Part shown: piece by piece, positions 53,024-62,568 of the stretch
How positions within the stretch are numbered: position 1 is the first letter of the stretch
How the letters are laid out: each line of letters begins with the position of its first letter
Source of the DNA: Synechococcus sp. WH 7803
GTDB taxonomy: Bacteria > Cyanobacteriota > Cyanobacteriia > PCC-6307 > Cyanobiaceae
Direction: 5' to 3'
DNA length: 64,000 bases
Assembly: GCA_000063505.1 (NCBI GenBank)
Contig: CT971583.1
Coordinates: forward strand, 1,333,918 to 1,397,917
Translations under genes and position numbers: made by a program
Notes under the pieces: generated by a model
What the model was told of the DNA's origin: nothing
What the model saw: only the letters and a program-made list of their open reading frames with translations
Database searches by the model: none

Positions 53024-53371
53024 GTGTCAACACGGGTGGAACGCCCCTGGGGTTGGTATGAGGATCTGCTTTCAGGACCTGGCTACAAACTCAAACGATT
53101 GCTGGTGCGCCAGGGCTGCAGACTGAGCCTGCAGCGCCACCGCCATCGCAGCGAGAACTGGACCGTGGTGGCTGGTTCGGGACAGCTGCTTTGTGACGGC
53201 CACGCGGTGGACGCGAAGGCTGGAAGCACGTTTCACATTCCCCGCGGATCGATTCACCGCGCCGTGGGTGGGCCGGGCGATCTCCTGATCATCGAAGTTC
53301 AACACGGAAGCACACTCGAAGAGAGTGATATCGAACGCCTCGAAGATGACTTTGGTCGGGTGATAAATTAA
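53024..53371 (+). CDS. mannose-6-phosphate isomerase-like cupin protein
   Basis: 115 residues from GTG 53024. RPWGWYEDL, then SLQRHRHRSENWTVVAGSG and FHIPRGSIHRAVG, form the cupin motifs of the type II phosphomannose isomerase domain (C-terminal part of ManC-type bifunctional enzymes), here as a stand-alone unit with no pyrophosphorylase domain. Could isomerise mannose-6-phosphate for GDP-mannose, or be a related sugar-phosphate cupin. It starts 21 bp after recD. Confidence 0.8.
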   Translation: MSTRVERPWGWYEDLLSGPGYKLKRLLVRQGCRLSLQRHRHRSENWTVVAGSGQLLCDGHAVDAKAGSTFHIPRGSIHRAVGGPGDLLIIEVQHGSTLEESDIERLEDDFGRVIN

Positions 53372-53432
53372 GCATTCACCTTTGAACAGACGGCAAGCAA
53401 TACTGCGCGGCATTTGCCGATGGGACGTTGCA

Positions 53433-53459
53433 AGCCTGATTTGAAGGATCAATCAGGCT
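53433..53459 (+). promoter_or_regulatory. leader hairpin before the DEAD-box helicase gene
   Basis: Perfect 9-bp stem AGCCTGATT (53433-53441) with AATCAGGCT (53451-53459); the 9-base loop contains GAAGGA, which resembles a ribosome site. The ATG at 53474 is 15 bp downstream. There is no T-run, so a terminator is unlikely; a structured 5' leader, common in cold-responsive RNA-helicase mRNAs, is an inference. Confidence 0.5.
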
Positions 53460-53473
53460 GAGTGCCGTTTTCT

Positions 53474-55294
53474 ATGACCCAGACACACCCGCAGGCCGCA
53501 GTGCCTTGCGCAGTGGATCTCACTGTTTCTGAACTTCCCTCCGAATCCCTGCCCAACGAGGAGGTCTTCACCACCGTGATCGCGCCTTGCAGCGACGCCG
53601 ATTCCGAAGCGACGAGCGAGGGCGAATCCGCTGAGAGCGCATCCGGCTTCGCCGGGTTTGGCTTCAGCGAAGCTCTCCTTAAAACCCTCGATGCCAAGGG
53701 TTACAAAGAACCGTCTCCGATCCAGAAAGCAGCCTTCCCGGAGCTGATGCTGGGTCGTGACCTTGTCGGTCAAGCCCAGACAGGCACCGGTAAAACAGCG
53801 GCTTTTGCTCTGCCCCTGCTTGAGCGCCTCGACGGTCGCAGCAACACACCGCGCGTGCTGGTGCTGGCCCCAACCCGGGAACTGGCCATGCAAGTGGCTG
53901 ACTCCTTCAAGGCTTATGCCGCTGGCCATCCCCACCTGAATGTGCTCGCGATTTACGGAGGATCGGATTTCCGCTCCCAGATCCATGCCCTCAAGCGCGG
54001 GGTCGATGTGGTGGTCGGCACTCCAGGGAGGGTGATGGATCACATGCGACAGGGCACGCTCGACACCACCGGGCTGCGCAGCCTGGTGCTCGATGAAGCC
54101 GATGAAATGCTGCGCATGGGCTTCATCGATGACGTGGAGTGGATCCTCGACCAGCTTCCCGAGGAACGCCAGGTGGTGCTCTTTTCGGCAACGATGCCGA
54201 ATGAGATCCGCCGCCTCTCGAAGCGTTACCTGCGTGAACCGGCCGAAATCACCATCAAAACCAAGGATCGTGAGGCCAAGCGCATTCGCCAGCGCTCGAT
54301 CACGTTGCAGAACGCCCACAAGATCGAGGCGCTCAACCGGGTCCTGGAAGCAGTGACCGGTGAAGGCGTGATCATCTTTGCCCGCACCAAAGCGATCACC
54401 CTCACGGTGGCTGAATCCCTCGAAGCGGCGGGACACGATGTGGCTGTGCTCAATGGAGACGTTCCTCAGAACCAGAGAGAGCGCACCGTGGATCGGCTGC
54501 GCAAAGGCACCGTGAACATCCTCGTGGCGACTGACGTTGCTGCGCGAGGGCTCGATGTGGACCGCATCGGCTTGGTGATCAACTACGACATGCCGTTCGA
54601 CAGCGAGGCCTATGTGCACCGCATCGGTCGCACCGGACGCGCCGGTCGAACCGGCGAGGCAATTTTGTTCGTCACACCCCGGGAACGCCGCTTCGTGGGC
54701 AACCTCGAGCGCGCTGTGAACCAGTCGATCGAGCCGATGGACATTCCCAGCAACGCGGAGATCAATCAGAGCCGGCTCGACCGACTCAGGGATCGCCTGA
54801 GTCAGGCCGCCGCCTGTGAAGCCAACGACGAAACCTCCCTTTTGCAGGAACTGATTCAACGCGTGGGCCAGGAGCATGAGCTCACGGCGGATCAACTGGC
54901 TCTGGCGGCGATGAAACTGGCCGTTGGCGATCAACCGCTTCTGGTGAGTGGTGATGAAAGCTGGCTGCAGACACCGTTGCGCAACGATCGCCGTGATGAT
55001 CGCCGTGGGGACCGAGGCCGGGATCGCCGTCGTCCCGACCGTGAGGCCCGCCCCCCGGAAGACAACATGACGCGCTACCGGGTGGAGGTTGGCCACCGCG
55101 ACCGGGTCAAGCCTGGAAACCTCGTGGGTGCCATCGCCAATGAATCAGGGCTTCAGGGCCGCATGATTGGTCGGATTCAAATTTTTGAGTCCCATAGCTT
55201 TGTCGACCTTCCTAAGGGGATGCCTGAGGATGTGTTCAATGCACTCAGGCGCCTCAAGGTGCTGAACCGCGAACTGCAGATCACCCAAGCCTGA
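53474..55294 (+). CDS. DEAD-box ATP-dependent RNA helicase with DbpA-type RNA-binding domain
   Basis: 606 residues from ATG 53474 (GTG 53462 would overlap the leader hairpin). Acidic N-terminal ~55 residues, then Q-motif, Walker A AQTGTGKT (101-108), PTRELAMQ, DEAD (207-210), SATMP, HRIGRTGRAGR. A basic Asp/Arg linker (DRRDDRRGDRGRDRRR) joins the C-terminal DbpA/CsdA-like domain (RYRVEVGHRDRVKPGNLVGA). Acts in ribosome assembly or mRNA turnover, in cyanobacteria often cold- or redox-regulated. TGATG overlap with the next gene. Confidence 0.92.
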   Translation: MTQTHPQAAVPCAVDLTVSELPSESLPNEEVFTTVIAPCSDADSEATSEGESAESASGFAGFGFSEALLKTLDAKGYKEPSPIQKAAFPELMLGRDLVGQAQTGTGKTAAFALPLLERLDGRSNTPRVLVLAPTRELAMQVADSFKAYAAGHPHLNVLAIYGGSDFRSQIHALKRGVDVVVGTPGRVMDHMRQGTLDTTGLRSLVLDEADEMLRMGFIDDVEWILDQLPEERQVVLFSATMPNEIRRLSKRYLREPAEITIKTKDREAKRIRQRSITLQNAHKIEALNRVLEAVTGEGVIIFARTKAITLTVAESLEAAGHDVAVLNGDVPQNQRERTVDRLRKGTVNILVATDVAARGLDVDRIGLVINYDMPFDSEAYVHRIGRTGRAGRTGEAILFVTPRERRFVGNLERAVNQSIEPMDIPSNAEINQSRLDRLRDRLSQAAACEANDETSLLQELIQRVGQEHELTADQLALAAMKLAVGDQPLLVSGDESWLQTPLRNDRRDDRRGDRGRDRRRPDREARPPEDNMTRYRVEVGHRDRVKPGNLVGAIANESGLQGRMIGRIQIFESHSFVDLPKGMPEDVFNALRRLKVLNRELQITQA

Positions 55295-55572
55295 TGACCT
55301 TGATGAACGCACCGCTTCCGGCTTTCGGCTTGGCTTTGAGCCTGGTGGTTGCCCCGATCGCACCCGCCATGGCATCAGGAGAGAACGACACGATCACCCG
55401 GTTGTGCCTGGCTGGCTTCAACGCCGCCATGGCCCACGCGGGCAAGACCCCTCCGGCGGGGATGGGTGACTACACCTGCAAATGCTTTCTCGATGCGGTG
55501 AATGCAGGGGGGTCGATCCAGTCCGCCCAGGCCACCTGCAAGCAGAAAGCAGCCGAGCGCTACAAGCTCTAG
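55294..55572 (+). CDS. small exported protein, 92 aa
   Basis: Start overlaps the helicase stop by one base (TGATG). Signal peptide to about APAMASG; the mature ~65 residues contain four cysteines (RLCLAG, YTCKCF, ATCKQ) in a helical layout, likely a disulfide-bonded periplasmic protein. Translation is coupled to an RNA-helicase gene, with no obvious functional tie. Family not recognised. Confidence 0.6.
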   Translation: MTLMNAPLPAFGLALSLVVAPIAPAMASGENDTITRLCLAGFNAAMAHAGKTPPAGMGDYTCKCFLDAVNAGGSIQSAQATCKQKAAERYKL

Positions 55573-55766
55573 TAGCTCGGTGTTGGCGTGATCTCGAGGC
55601 TGGCGCAGGGCTGGCGTAGCGCGGTGGCCTCGATCAAATGGATGTATTCGAGCTGCACATCGGCCTGAGAGCTTGTCATCAGCGATTGCAGCAGCTCGAA
55701 CTGATCCGCTGCCATGAGTTCTCCATCGGCTGTCCATCCGAGACAACGAAGGCTGAGTCCGGACAT
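55569..55766 (-). CDS. small hypothetical protein, 65 aa
   Basis: MSGLSLRCLGWTADGELMAA, then QLEYIHLIEATALRQP and a Pro-rich end SLEITPTPSY. The product reads as a small folded protein and ends in a 4-bp convergent overlap with the exported-protein gene. No family recognised. Probably restricted to picocyanobacteria. Confidence 0.5.
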   Translation of the reverse strand: MSGLSLRCLGWTADGELMAADQFELLQSLMTSSQADVQLEYIHLIEATALRQPCASLEITPTPSY

Positions 55767-56012
55767 CGGCCACTCCGTCAGGGTCTCCTGACAATGGAGG
55801 GAGCCGGACGCAAAAGCAGAGCAACTTCCGATTTCCTTCCAATTGTTGTGACGGAGCTACAGGCCAGGCTGTAACTTGGAGTTGCATCAGATTCAGCGTT
55901 CGGCTCTGAACGGCTCGCTCCCCCAGGCTTCAGCTTTCCGGCTTCAGCATCAAGGACTTTCCAATTCGGACCACGGCTTCACTGATCACATGTCCATCGG
56001 TCCAACTAGGAA

Positions 56013-56363
56013 ATGACCATCTACATCGGCAACCTCTCCTTTCAGGCCGAGCAGGAAGATCTGCTCGATCTGTTCAGCCAGTACGGCGAGGTGAAGAGCG
56101 CCAGTCTTCCCCTTGATCGCGAAACCGGCCGCAAGCGCGGATTCGGCTTTGTGGAAATGAACAGCGACGAAGACGAGCAGAAGGCCATCGATGACCTTCA
56201 AAACGTTGAGTGGATGGGTCGCATGATCCGTGTGAACAAGGCCACTCCTCGCGAACGCACCGGTGGCGGTGGCGGCGGCCGCGGTGGCTACGGCGGTGGC
56301 GGTGGCTACGGCGGTGGCGGCGGTGGCGGTGGCGGTTACGACGGTGGTGGAAACCGCTGGTGA
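56013..56363 (+). CDS. glycine-rich RRM RNA-binding protein
   Basis: 116 residues. One RRM with RNP2 IYIGNL (3-8) and RNP1 KRGFGFVEM (41-49), followed by a C-terminal Gly/Tyr tail (83-116) of GGG-GYGG repeats, the cyanobacterial Rbp layout. These bind mRNA, are often cold-induced and help localise thylakoid-protein mRNAs. A 246-bp region upstream (55767-56012) has no gene and may be a long leader; no specific element was seen in it. Confidence 0.9.
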   Translation: MTIYIGNLSFQAEQEDLLDLFSQYGEVKSASLPLDRETGRKRGFGFVEMNSDEDEQKAIDDLQNVEWMGRMIRVNKATPRERTGGGGGGRGGYGGGGGYGGGGGGGGGYDGGGNRW

Positions 56364-56380
56364 TCGTTGCCTGAGCCGGC

Positions 56381-56587
56381 TCAGCGAGCCGGCTCTTCCT
56401 CCAGAAGCAAATCCAGAGACTGATCCCTGCTGATGGCACGATCCATCAGCCGATCGCTGTGGTCAATCACAGGAACGGTATGGGCAGCGTCGTTGTCGCG
56501 CTGTGAGCGAATCTGTCCCCGCAGCACCTGACGATGCTTCTTCGCCAAATAACGATTGAATCGCGTGGTCTCGCGTGAACGGGCCAT
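56381..56587 (-). CDS. small hypothetical protein, 68 aa
   Basis: From ATG 56587 (MARSRETTRFNRYLAKKHRQ); a longer frame from 56725 adds non-coding-looking sequence. The basic N-terminal half (RQVLRGQIRSQRDND) and acidic end (SLDLLLEEEPAR) suggest a small, possibly RNA-associated, helical protein. GAGG-type ribosome site (GAGGACC) just before the ATG. It is convergent with the RRM gene, 17 bp away. Confidence 0.5.
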   Translation of the reverse strand: MARSRETTRFNRYLAKKHRQVLRGQIRSQRDNDAAHTVPVIDHSDRLMDRAISRDQSLDLLLEEEPAR

Positions 56588-56685
56588 AGGTCCTCCTCGT
56601 TCTCCTTCCGGTCTACAGCGCCTGTGACCCTGTGGATGTTCAGGTGAAACACAACGCTTGAATACAGAGACTGCAGGTTTCGCAG

Positions 56686-58494
56686 ATGCCGTCTTCTGTT
56701 GCTCCAGCCCGACCTCCAGCCGCACTGAGCCGGCTGATTCTCCACCTGAGGCCCTACCGGCGCAGGGTCTGGCTGGCAGCCAGCTGCTCAGTGATCAACA
56801 AGATCTTCGACCTTGCCCCCCCTGTGCTGATTGGCCTTGCGGTGGATGTGGTCGTTCAACAAGACACGTCCTGGCTCGCCCAGTTAGGGGCCACCACGGT
56901 GCCAACCCAGCTCACCGTGCTGGCAGGCCTGTCCTTCATCGTCTGGACAGCTGAATCCCTGTTCGAATATCTCTACGGGGTGTTATGGCGCAATTTGGCC
57001 CAATCCACGCAGCACAGCCTGCGCCTTGAGGCCTACGACCATCTCCAGAAGCTGGAGATGGATTTTTTTGAGCGCGACAGCACGGGCCGTTTGCTGACCG
57101 TTCTCAACGACGACATCAACCAGCTCGAACGCTTTCTCGATCACGGTGCCAATGAAATCCTGCATCTAATCACCACCGTGTTGCTGGTCGGTGGAGCCAT
57201 GATCGTTGTGGCCCCAGCGGTGGCGCTCTTCAGCTTTCTGCCCATTCCGGTGATTCTTTGGGGGTCTCTGCGTTTTCAACGCCAACTGGCTCCGCGGTAC
57301 CGGGAGGTGCGTGAACGGGCCGGCAACTTGGCAGCGCGACTGAGCAACAACCTCGGCGGCATGCTCACAATCAAGAGCTTCGCCAACGAAGCCTGGGAGC
57401 TGGAGCAACTGCGGCAGGAGAGCAATGCCTACCGGCACTGCAACCGCAGCGCCATCCGCATTTCGGCGGCCTTCATCCCCCTGATTCGCTTCGCGATTCT
57501 GTTCGCGTTCCTAGCGATCCTCCTGATCGGAGGTCTCCAGGCCTGGCAGGGCGTGATCGCTGTGGGCACTTACAGCTTTCTCGTGTTTATCACCCAGCGG
57601 TTGCTCTGGCCACTCACCACCCTCGGCCGCACACTGGATGATTACCAGCGCTCCATGGCCTCCACCCACCGGGTGCTGGATCTGATCGACACGCCGATCC
57701 ACATCTCGGGGGGCACCCGGACCCTGAATCACGCCCAGATCCGGGGTGAAGTGCGGTACGAGGCCGTGAACTTTGGCTACCGGGAGCGTCCACCGCTCCT
57801 GAATCACTTCGATCTCACCATTCAGGCAGGCAGCACCCTGGGAATCGTTGGCGCGACCGGATCAGGCAAAAGCTCACTCGTGAAACTTCTGTTGCGCCTG
57901 TACCCCTTGAGCGGAGGGCAGATCCTTCTTGATGGCATTCCGATCGATCAATTGCAGCTCGGTGACCTGCGGCGGGCGATCGCCCTCGTGAGCCAAGACA
58001 TCTATCTGTTCCACGGCACTGTGCGGGACAACATCGCTTACGCCGCTCCCGAGGCCAGCGAAGCGGCGGTGCGTGAATCGGCCCGGCAGGCCGAAGCACT
58101 CGAGTTCATCGATGCCTTGCCTGATGGGTTCGACACGGTGGTGGGTGAGCGGGGACAGAGGCTCTCTGGTGGACAGCGACAACGCATCGCCCTCGCTCGA
58201 GCCATCCTCAAAGATGCTCCGATCCTGGTGCTCGATGAGGCCACAGCCGCCGTTGACAACGACACCGAAGCGGCGATTCAGCGCTCCCTGATGCACATCA
58301 CAGCGAATCGCACCACACTGGTGATTGCCCATCGCCTCAGCACGGTGCGTCATGCCGATCGAATCGTCGTCATGGATCAAGGACGCATTGTTGAGGACGG
58401 AACCCATGATCAACTCCTGCATCAGCCGGGCGCCTACGCAGACCTCTGGCGCGTGCAAGCCGGCCTGCGCAGCGACGAGGCGCTGGCGCTCTAA
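56686..58494 (+). CDS. ABC-type multidrug/lipid exporter, fused permease and ATPase (MsbA-like)
   Basis: 602 residues. Six-span membrane domain (about 20-325), then nucleotide-binding domain with Walker A GATGSGKSS (389-397), signature LSGGQRQRIALARA and Walker B ILVLDEATAAVD. Works as a homodimer or heterodimer at the inner membrane; substrate (lipid A core, drug or peptide) not determinable. Ends 12 bp before the antiporter gene. Confidence 0.9.
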   Translation: MPSSVAPARPPAALSRLILHLRPYRRRVWLAASCSVINKIFDLAPPVLIGLAVDVVVQQDTSWLAQLGATTVPTQLTVLAGLSFIVWTAESLFEYLYGVLWRNLAQSTQHSLRLEAYDHLQKLEMDFFERDSTGRLLTVLNDDINQLERFLDHGANEILHLITTVLLVGGAMIVVAPAVALFSFLPIPVILWGSLRFQRQLAPRYREVRERAGNLAARLSNNLGGMLTIKSFANEAWELEQLRQESNAYRHCNRSAIRISAAFIPLIRFAILFAFLAILLIGGLQAWQGVIAVGTYSFLVFITQRLLWPLTTLGRTLDDYQRSMASTHRVLDLIDTPIHISGGTRTLNHAQIRGEVRYEAVNFGYRERPPLLNHFDLTIQAGSTLGIVGATGSGKSSLVKLLLRLYPLSGGQILLDGIPIDQLQLGDLRRAIALVSQDIYLFHGTVRDNIAYAAPEASEAAVRESARQAEALEFIDALPDGFDTVVGERGQRLSGGQRQRIALARAILKDAPILVLDEATAAVDNDTEAAIQRSLMHITANRTTLVIAHRLSTVRHADRIVVMDQGRIVEDGTHDQLLHQPGAYADLWRVQAGLRSDEALAL

Positions 58495-58506
58495 TCGCAG
58501 GGGCTG

Positions 58507-60612
58507 ATGGCAGCATCACTGCAACACATGATGGAGCACCCCCTGGGCATCTTTGCCCTGTTGGTGGCCATCGCCGTGCTGGTGCCACCTCTCACCAGAC
58601 GCCTGCGACTGCCAGACCTCGTGGGCCTTTTGGCAGCCGGCGTGCTGGTGGGTCCCCACTGCCTGCAATGGCTTGATGCCCAGGGAGAAACCATCACCCT
58701 GCTCTCTGATATCGGCGCGATCTACCTGCTGTTCACCGTCGGACTGGAGATCGATCTTGAGGAGTTCAACCGGGTGAAAAACCGCTCGGTGGGGTTTGGC
58801 CTGTTGGTGTTTGGCTTCGGTGTGGCCACAGGGGTTGGCATCGGCCGCCTTTTCGGTTTCCCCTTGGTCCCCAGTCTGCTGCTTGGGGCCTTGATGGCCA
58901 CGCACACCCCCCTCGGCTACCCGATCGTGCGCAGCTACGGAGCCCAGCGTGATGAATCGGTGATCGTGAGCGTGGGCAGCACGATCCTCACGGATATCGC
59001 CGCCCTGCTCTTGCTTGCGGTCGCCCTGGGACTTGGAGGCGGAAACCTCACAGCGACAGGGATCACCGGGCTGTTCGCCAGCATCGCCATCTTCTCTGTC
59101 GGCGTGGTGTGGGCAATCCGATGGCTTGGACGGCGGCTTTGGATGCGCAGCATCACCGACGAAAACCGGGTTTTTCTCACGGTGTTGCTGGCTTTGTTCA
59201 TCGCCTCCCTCGGCGCTGAACTGGCAGGTGTGGAAAAAATCGTTGGCGCTTTTCTCGCCGGACTCGCCGTGAATTCGGTGCTGCCCGAGGGGAGAGTGAA
59301 GGAGCAGGTGATTTTCGTCGGCGGCGCGCTCTTCATCCCCATTTTCTTCATTCACCTTGGGCTGCTGCTCAATCTCGGCGACCTTGCCGCGAGTGTGAAC
59401 ACGCTCGACTTCACGGTGTTGATGCTGGTTGGTGCCCTGGGCTGCAAAGCCTTGGCCGCGCTCTGCGCGGGTCGCTGGTTCGGATACAACAACAACCAGA
59501 TCCTGCTGATGTGGTCCCTGGCGATGCCGAAGGTGGCCGCCACCCTGGCCACTGCCTTTGTGGGATTCCAAGCCGGCTTGCTGAATGCCACGGTGCTGAA
59601 CAGTGTGCTCGCTGTGATGGTGGTGACGGCGACCCTGGGCCCAACGCTGACCACCCGCTCCGTGGTGGCGCTGATGGAACCTGACGAAGACAGCTCCCAA
59701 CCTGGTCTTGCCAGCACAACAGCGCCTGCAAGCGCCACATCGCCCACGCGAGCCGTTGTCCGAAGGCCTTTGAATATCGTTGTGCCCATCGCCAATCCAG
59801 CCACCGAAGGGCGCCTTCTCACCATCGCCGCACGCCTGCTCAAAGGAGACGATGACCAACGCGGGCAGCTGCTGCCCCTCGCTCTCGTGAGCCCCAATCT
59901 CGAGGATGCCCGCGGTGGGCTCAACAGAGCTCTGGCTGCAGCAAGGGAGCGGCTCAAGGAAGCCTCCGCAATCGGTAACAGCCTCTCCGTCACCACTCGC
60001 TGCCTGCTGCGTCTGGATGAAGACATTCCAGGCGGCATGAGCCGCAGCGCCCTTGAGCAAAGCGCTGATTTGCTTCTCATCGGCGCAGGTCGTCCCGATC
60101 GACTGCGCAACTGGCTGTTCGGCGACTTGGTGGATGGCGTGTGCAGAACCGCTCACTGCCCTGTGGTGGTGGTGAATCTGAATAAGGAATCCAACACAGG
60201 ATTCCGAAGAATCCTTGTGCCAATCAAAGATCTCTCCTCCAACGCACGGGAGCAGTTCGAGTTGGCCTTGCGCCTTCAGGACAGCGCCAGTGAGACCAGT
60301 GACACCCACATCACCCTCCTGCACATCCACGACCCCCGCTTCAATCGCCATGACCGGTCATGGATGCGCGATGAACTCCTCAGCTGGTCATCGCGAGGCG
60401 ATGCCAAAGCACTTGACCTACGCATCGAGCTCTGCGAGGGGCCGGGAGTCGACCGCATCATCCACCGCAAAAGCCGTGATCACGATCTGGTGATCCTGCG
60501 CTCACAGCGCCGGCGTGTCGCAGGCCTTCCGATTCCCGCCAGCGACCGCACCAGCAATCTGGTGAACCAGCTGGCCTGCGGGTCCTTGGTGATCAGCGAC
60601 CCGCTGCTTTAG
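58507..60612 (+). CDS. CPA2-type cation:proton antiporter with C-terminal universal-stress domains
   Basis: 701 residues. About 390 residues of membrane domain (LPDLVGLLAAGVLVGPHCL, SDIGAIYLLFTVGLEIDL, then an SLGAELAGVEKIVGAFLAG block matching the KefB/NhaS fold) followed by two UspA-like stretches: one opening NIVVPIANPATEGRLL at about 422, one opening RRILVPIKDLSSN at about 567. The cytoplasmic domains probably bind nucleotide and regulate transport. The ion (Na+ or K+) is not resolvable. Related proteins in cyanobacteria act in salt and pH homeostasis. Confidence 0.88.
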   Translation: MAASLQHMMEHPLGIFALLVAIAVLVPPLTRRLRLPDLVGLLAAGVLVGPHCLQWLDAQGETITLLSDIGAIYLLFTVGLEIDLEEFNRVKNRSVGFGLLVFGFGVATGVGIGRLFGFPLVPSLLLGALMATHTPLGYPIVRSYGAQRDESVIVSVGSTILTDIAALLLLAVALGLGGGNLTATGITGLFASIAIFSVGVVWAIRWLGRRLWMRSITDENRVFLTVLLALFIASLGAELAGVEKIVGAFLAGLAVNSVLPEGRVKEQVIFVGGALFIPIFFIHLGLLLNLGDLAASVNTLDFTVLMLVGALGCKALAALCAGRWFGYNNNQILLMWSLAMPKVAATLATAFVGFQAGLLNATVLNSVLAVMVVTATLGPTLTTRSVVALMEPDEDSSQPGLASTTAPASATSPTRAVVRRPLNIVVPIANPATEGRLLTIAARLLKGDDDQRGQLLPLALVSPNLEDARGGLNRALAAARERLKEASAIGNSLSVTTRCLLRLDEDIPGGMSRSALEQSADLLLIGAGRPDRLRNWLFGDLVDGVCRTAHCPVVVVNLNKESNTGFRRILVPIKDLSSNAREQFELALRLQDSASETSDTHITLLHIHDPRFNRHDRSWMRDELLSWSSRGDAKALDLRIELCEGPGVDRIIHRKSRDHDLVILRSQRRRVAGLPIPASDRTSNLVNQLACGSLVISDPLL

Positions 60613-60666
60613 ACGCAACACAAAGAAAATCTTAAGAACAGGGAAACAACGGCCTAAGTTGAGGAG

Positions 60667-61572
60667 ATGAACAACCGGCAGCGCGTCGGAACCAACGTCC
60701 TTCTCCTGGCAGCCGCCGCTGGCCTGACCGGAGGGTTTCTGCTGGCGATTCCGCTGAGCCGGACGCTGATGCCGGAAGCGGAAGCTCCCGCGCTGATTCC
60801 CGTCAGCAATCCATTCTCAGCCTGGTCGGTCTTCGACAATCGCGAGGTCCTGGTCCTGGGAGTGGATGAAGGTGGCGGGAACACCGACGCCATTTTCACC
60901 ATCCGGCTCGAGGCAGGCCGGACCTCCATCACCCAGATTCCAAGAGACAGCTACATCGACTCCCGCAGCTTCGGTCCGCTCAAAGCCAATGCGCTGTTCG
61001 CTCGCGGTGGTGCGGACGCCGTGAAGAGAGAACTCTCACGGCTGATGGGACGTCCGATCGACCATCACATCCTTGTGAATCTGGAAGGAATCCGCACCCT
61101 CAGCGATCTGGTGGGAGGCGTGGAAGTGGATGTTCCAAAGCGCCTCTACTACCGCGACAACAGCCAGGGATTGCTGATCGATCTCCAGCCTGGCCTCCAG
61201 GTGCTCCGCGGCCGTGAACTGGAGGGATTCCTGCGTTGGCGCCATGATGGCGAAGGCGATCTTGGACGACTCGATCGCCAACAACTGGTGCTGAAGAGCC
61301 TGTTCAGCACCCTGACAAAGCCCCAACATGTGCTGAAGCTTCCCGCTCTGATCAATGCGGCGGGTCGCAATCTCGACACGGATCTTGGCGCGATGGAGCT
61401 GGGAGGGTTGATCACGGCGATGGGACTCACCGAACTGGAAACGCAACGCCTGCCGGCGCGCCCCTTTTACCGCAATGGCATTAGTTATCTGGAGACAGAG
61501 TGGCCGGGACAGGGGCCCAAGGGCATCGATGCCACAGAGTCCAGCAGCTGGCGCTACCGCCTGCTGTTCTGA
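60667..61572 (+). CDS. LytR-CpsA-Psr (LCP) family protein
   Basis: 301 residues. N-terminal hydrophobic anchor (about 8-27), then LCP blocks LVLGVDEGGGNTDAIF (61-76), QIPRDSYID (about 95-103) and a C-terminal GRELEGFLRWRHDGEGDLGR with the Arg/Asp residues that bind pyrophosphate. LCP enzymes attach polyprenyl-linked glycans to the cell wall. It follows a 54-bp gap after the antiporter and precedes the FUSC-type genes. Confidence 0.88.
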   Translation: MNNRQRVGTNVLLLAAAAGLTGGFLLAIPLSRTLMPEAEAPALIPVSNPFSAWSVFDNREVLVLGVDEGGGNTDAIFTIRLEAGRTSITQIPRDSYIDSRSFGPLKANALFARGGADAVKRELSRLMGRPIDHHILVNLEGIRTLSDLVGGVEVDVPKRLYYRDNSQGLLIDLQPGLQVLRGRELEGFLRWRHDGEGDLGRLDRQQLVLKSLFSTLTKPQHVLKLPALINAAGRNLDTDLGAMELGGLITAMGLTELETQRLPARPFYRNGISYLETEWPGQGPKGIDATESSSWRYRLLF

Positions 61573-61620
61573 GCCAACACCCCTTCAGCCCACCAGAATG
61601 CTGGCGACGCTGGGGGTGCA

Positions 61621-62568
61621 TTGGACGCCAATCTGCTGCGACAGAGTCTTCGACTGGGTCTCAGCATCCTGATCACCTGTGCCATCGCCCAGCACTTTCA
61701 ACGCATCACCTACCTCTGGTACCCCTTGCTGGCCGTCATCACCGTGGTTGATGACCAGGATGAAAACAGCCTGCAGGCTGCGCGCGGCAGGATTCTCGGC
61801 ACAGCCGTTGGAGGCCTTGTCACCTTTCTGGTGCATACCATTCTCTCAGGCTGGATCGGAATCCTGGTCAGCTTGCTGATCACGATCCCCGTGCTCAGAC
61901 GCATGGGTTGGTCGAGTGGACTCTCAACGGCCGTTGTGGTGACGGTGATGTTTCTCGGCATCGATGCCTACACCAAGCTCAACTGGAGCTATGTGTTCAA
62001 CCGCAGTCTCGACACGCTCGTGGGGATCGCGGTGGCATTGGTGATGGGACGGCTGCTCTGGCCAAAGAACCGTTTGGCTCGCATGCAGGAGCTGCACCAG
62101 CAACTGGAAGCCAGCCTGCAGCAACGACTGGAGGCGCACAGCGCCGCGCTCATGGGTGAAGGCCCTCCTCCTGCGGCCATCAACGCGGAAGCCATCACCC
62201 GGCAGCTTCTGGAATTGCAGCGCCTGATCAACGTTGAAAACGACCTCGGGGAGAGACAGGCCCGCACACTGAAGCGTTTGCGCTGGCCTCAACGGATGAG
62301 CCTTTGGCGGTGCCTGCAGGTGCGTTGGCTTCTGGTGGAACGCCTGATTCAGCGGGTCCATCAGGAGCTTGGCCCCAACCCGCTACCCGAGCTCAGTCAC
62401 TATCTCAGCGCTCACCTCAATGGGCCGGGAGCCCCAGCCGAAGCCCTGAGATTGGAGTCCAGCGGATCCGCGCTACCGCTCCCTCAACGCATCGCCCTCG
62501 AAGAACAGGTCACCCGATTCCAACGACTGATCCGCAGCCAACAGCTCTTGAACCGAGTCCAGCCCTGA
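61621..62568 (+). CDS. FUSC/aromatic-acid-exporter-like membrane protein (first of two)
   Basis: 315 residues from TTG 61621 (LDANLLRQSLRLGLSILI). N-terminal half has about four to six spans with YLWYPLLAVITVVDDQDENS and RGRILGTAVGGLVTFLVH, the FUSC signature, and a long cytoplasmic helical part (RMQELHQQLEASLQQRLEA). Exporters of this class move hydrophobic aromatic acids, and paired genes are common. TGATG overlap with the next gene. Confidence 0.78.
   Translation: MDANLLRQSLRLGLSILITCAIAQHFQRITYLWYPLLAVITVVDDQDENSLQAARGRILGTAVGGLVTFLVHTILSGWIGILVSLLITIPVLRRMGWSSGLSTAVVVTVMFLGIDAYTKLNWSYVFNRSLDTLVGIAVALVMGRLLWPKNRLARMQELHQQLEASLQQRLEAHSAALMGEGPPPAAINAEAITRQLLELQRLINVENDLGERQARTLKRLRWPQRMSLWRCLQVRWLLVERLIQRVHQELGPNPLPELSHYLSAHLNGPGAPAEALRLESSGSALPLPQRIALEEQVTRFQRLIRSQQLLNRVQP

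Noticed and set aside
53453-55096. 547-codon open frame antisense to the DEAD-box gene
   Set aside because: The sense gene has every helicase motif. The antisense frame has none and no ribosome site.
58516-60351. 611-codon open frame antisense to the CPA2 antiporter gene
   Set aside because: The antiporter on the plus strand has clear transporter and Usp motifs. The antisense product is His/Gln/Gly-rich low complexity with no motif. Long antisense frames are expected from GC-rich codon bias.
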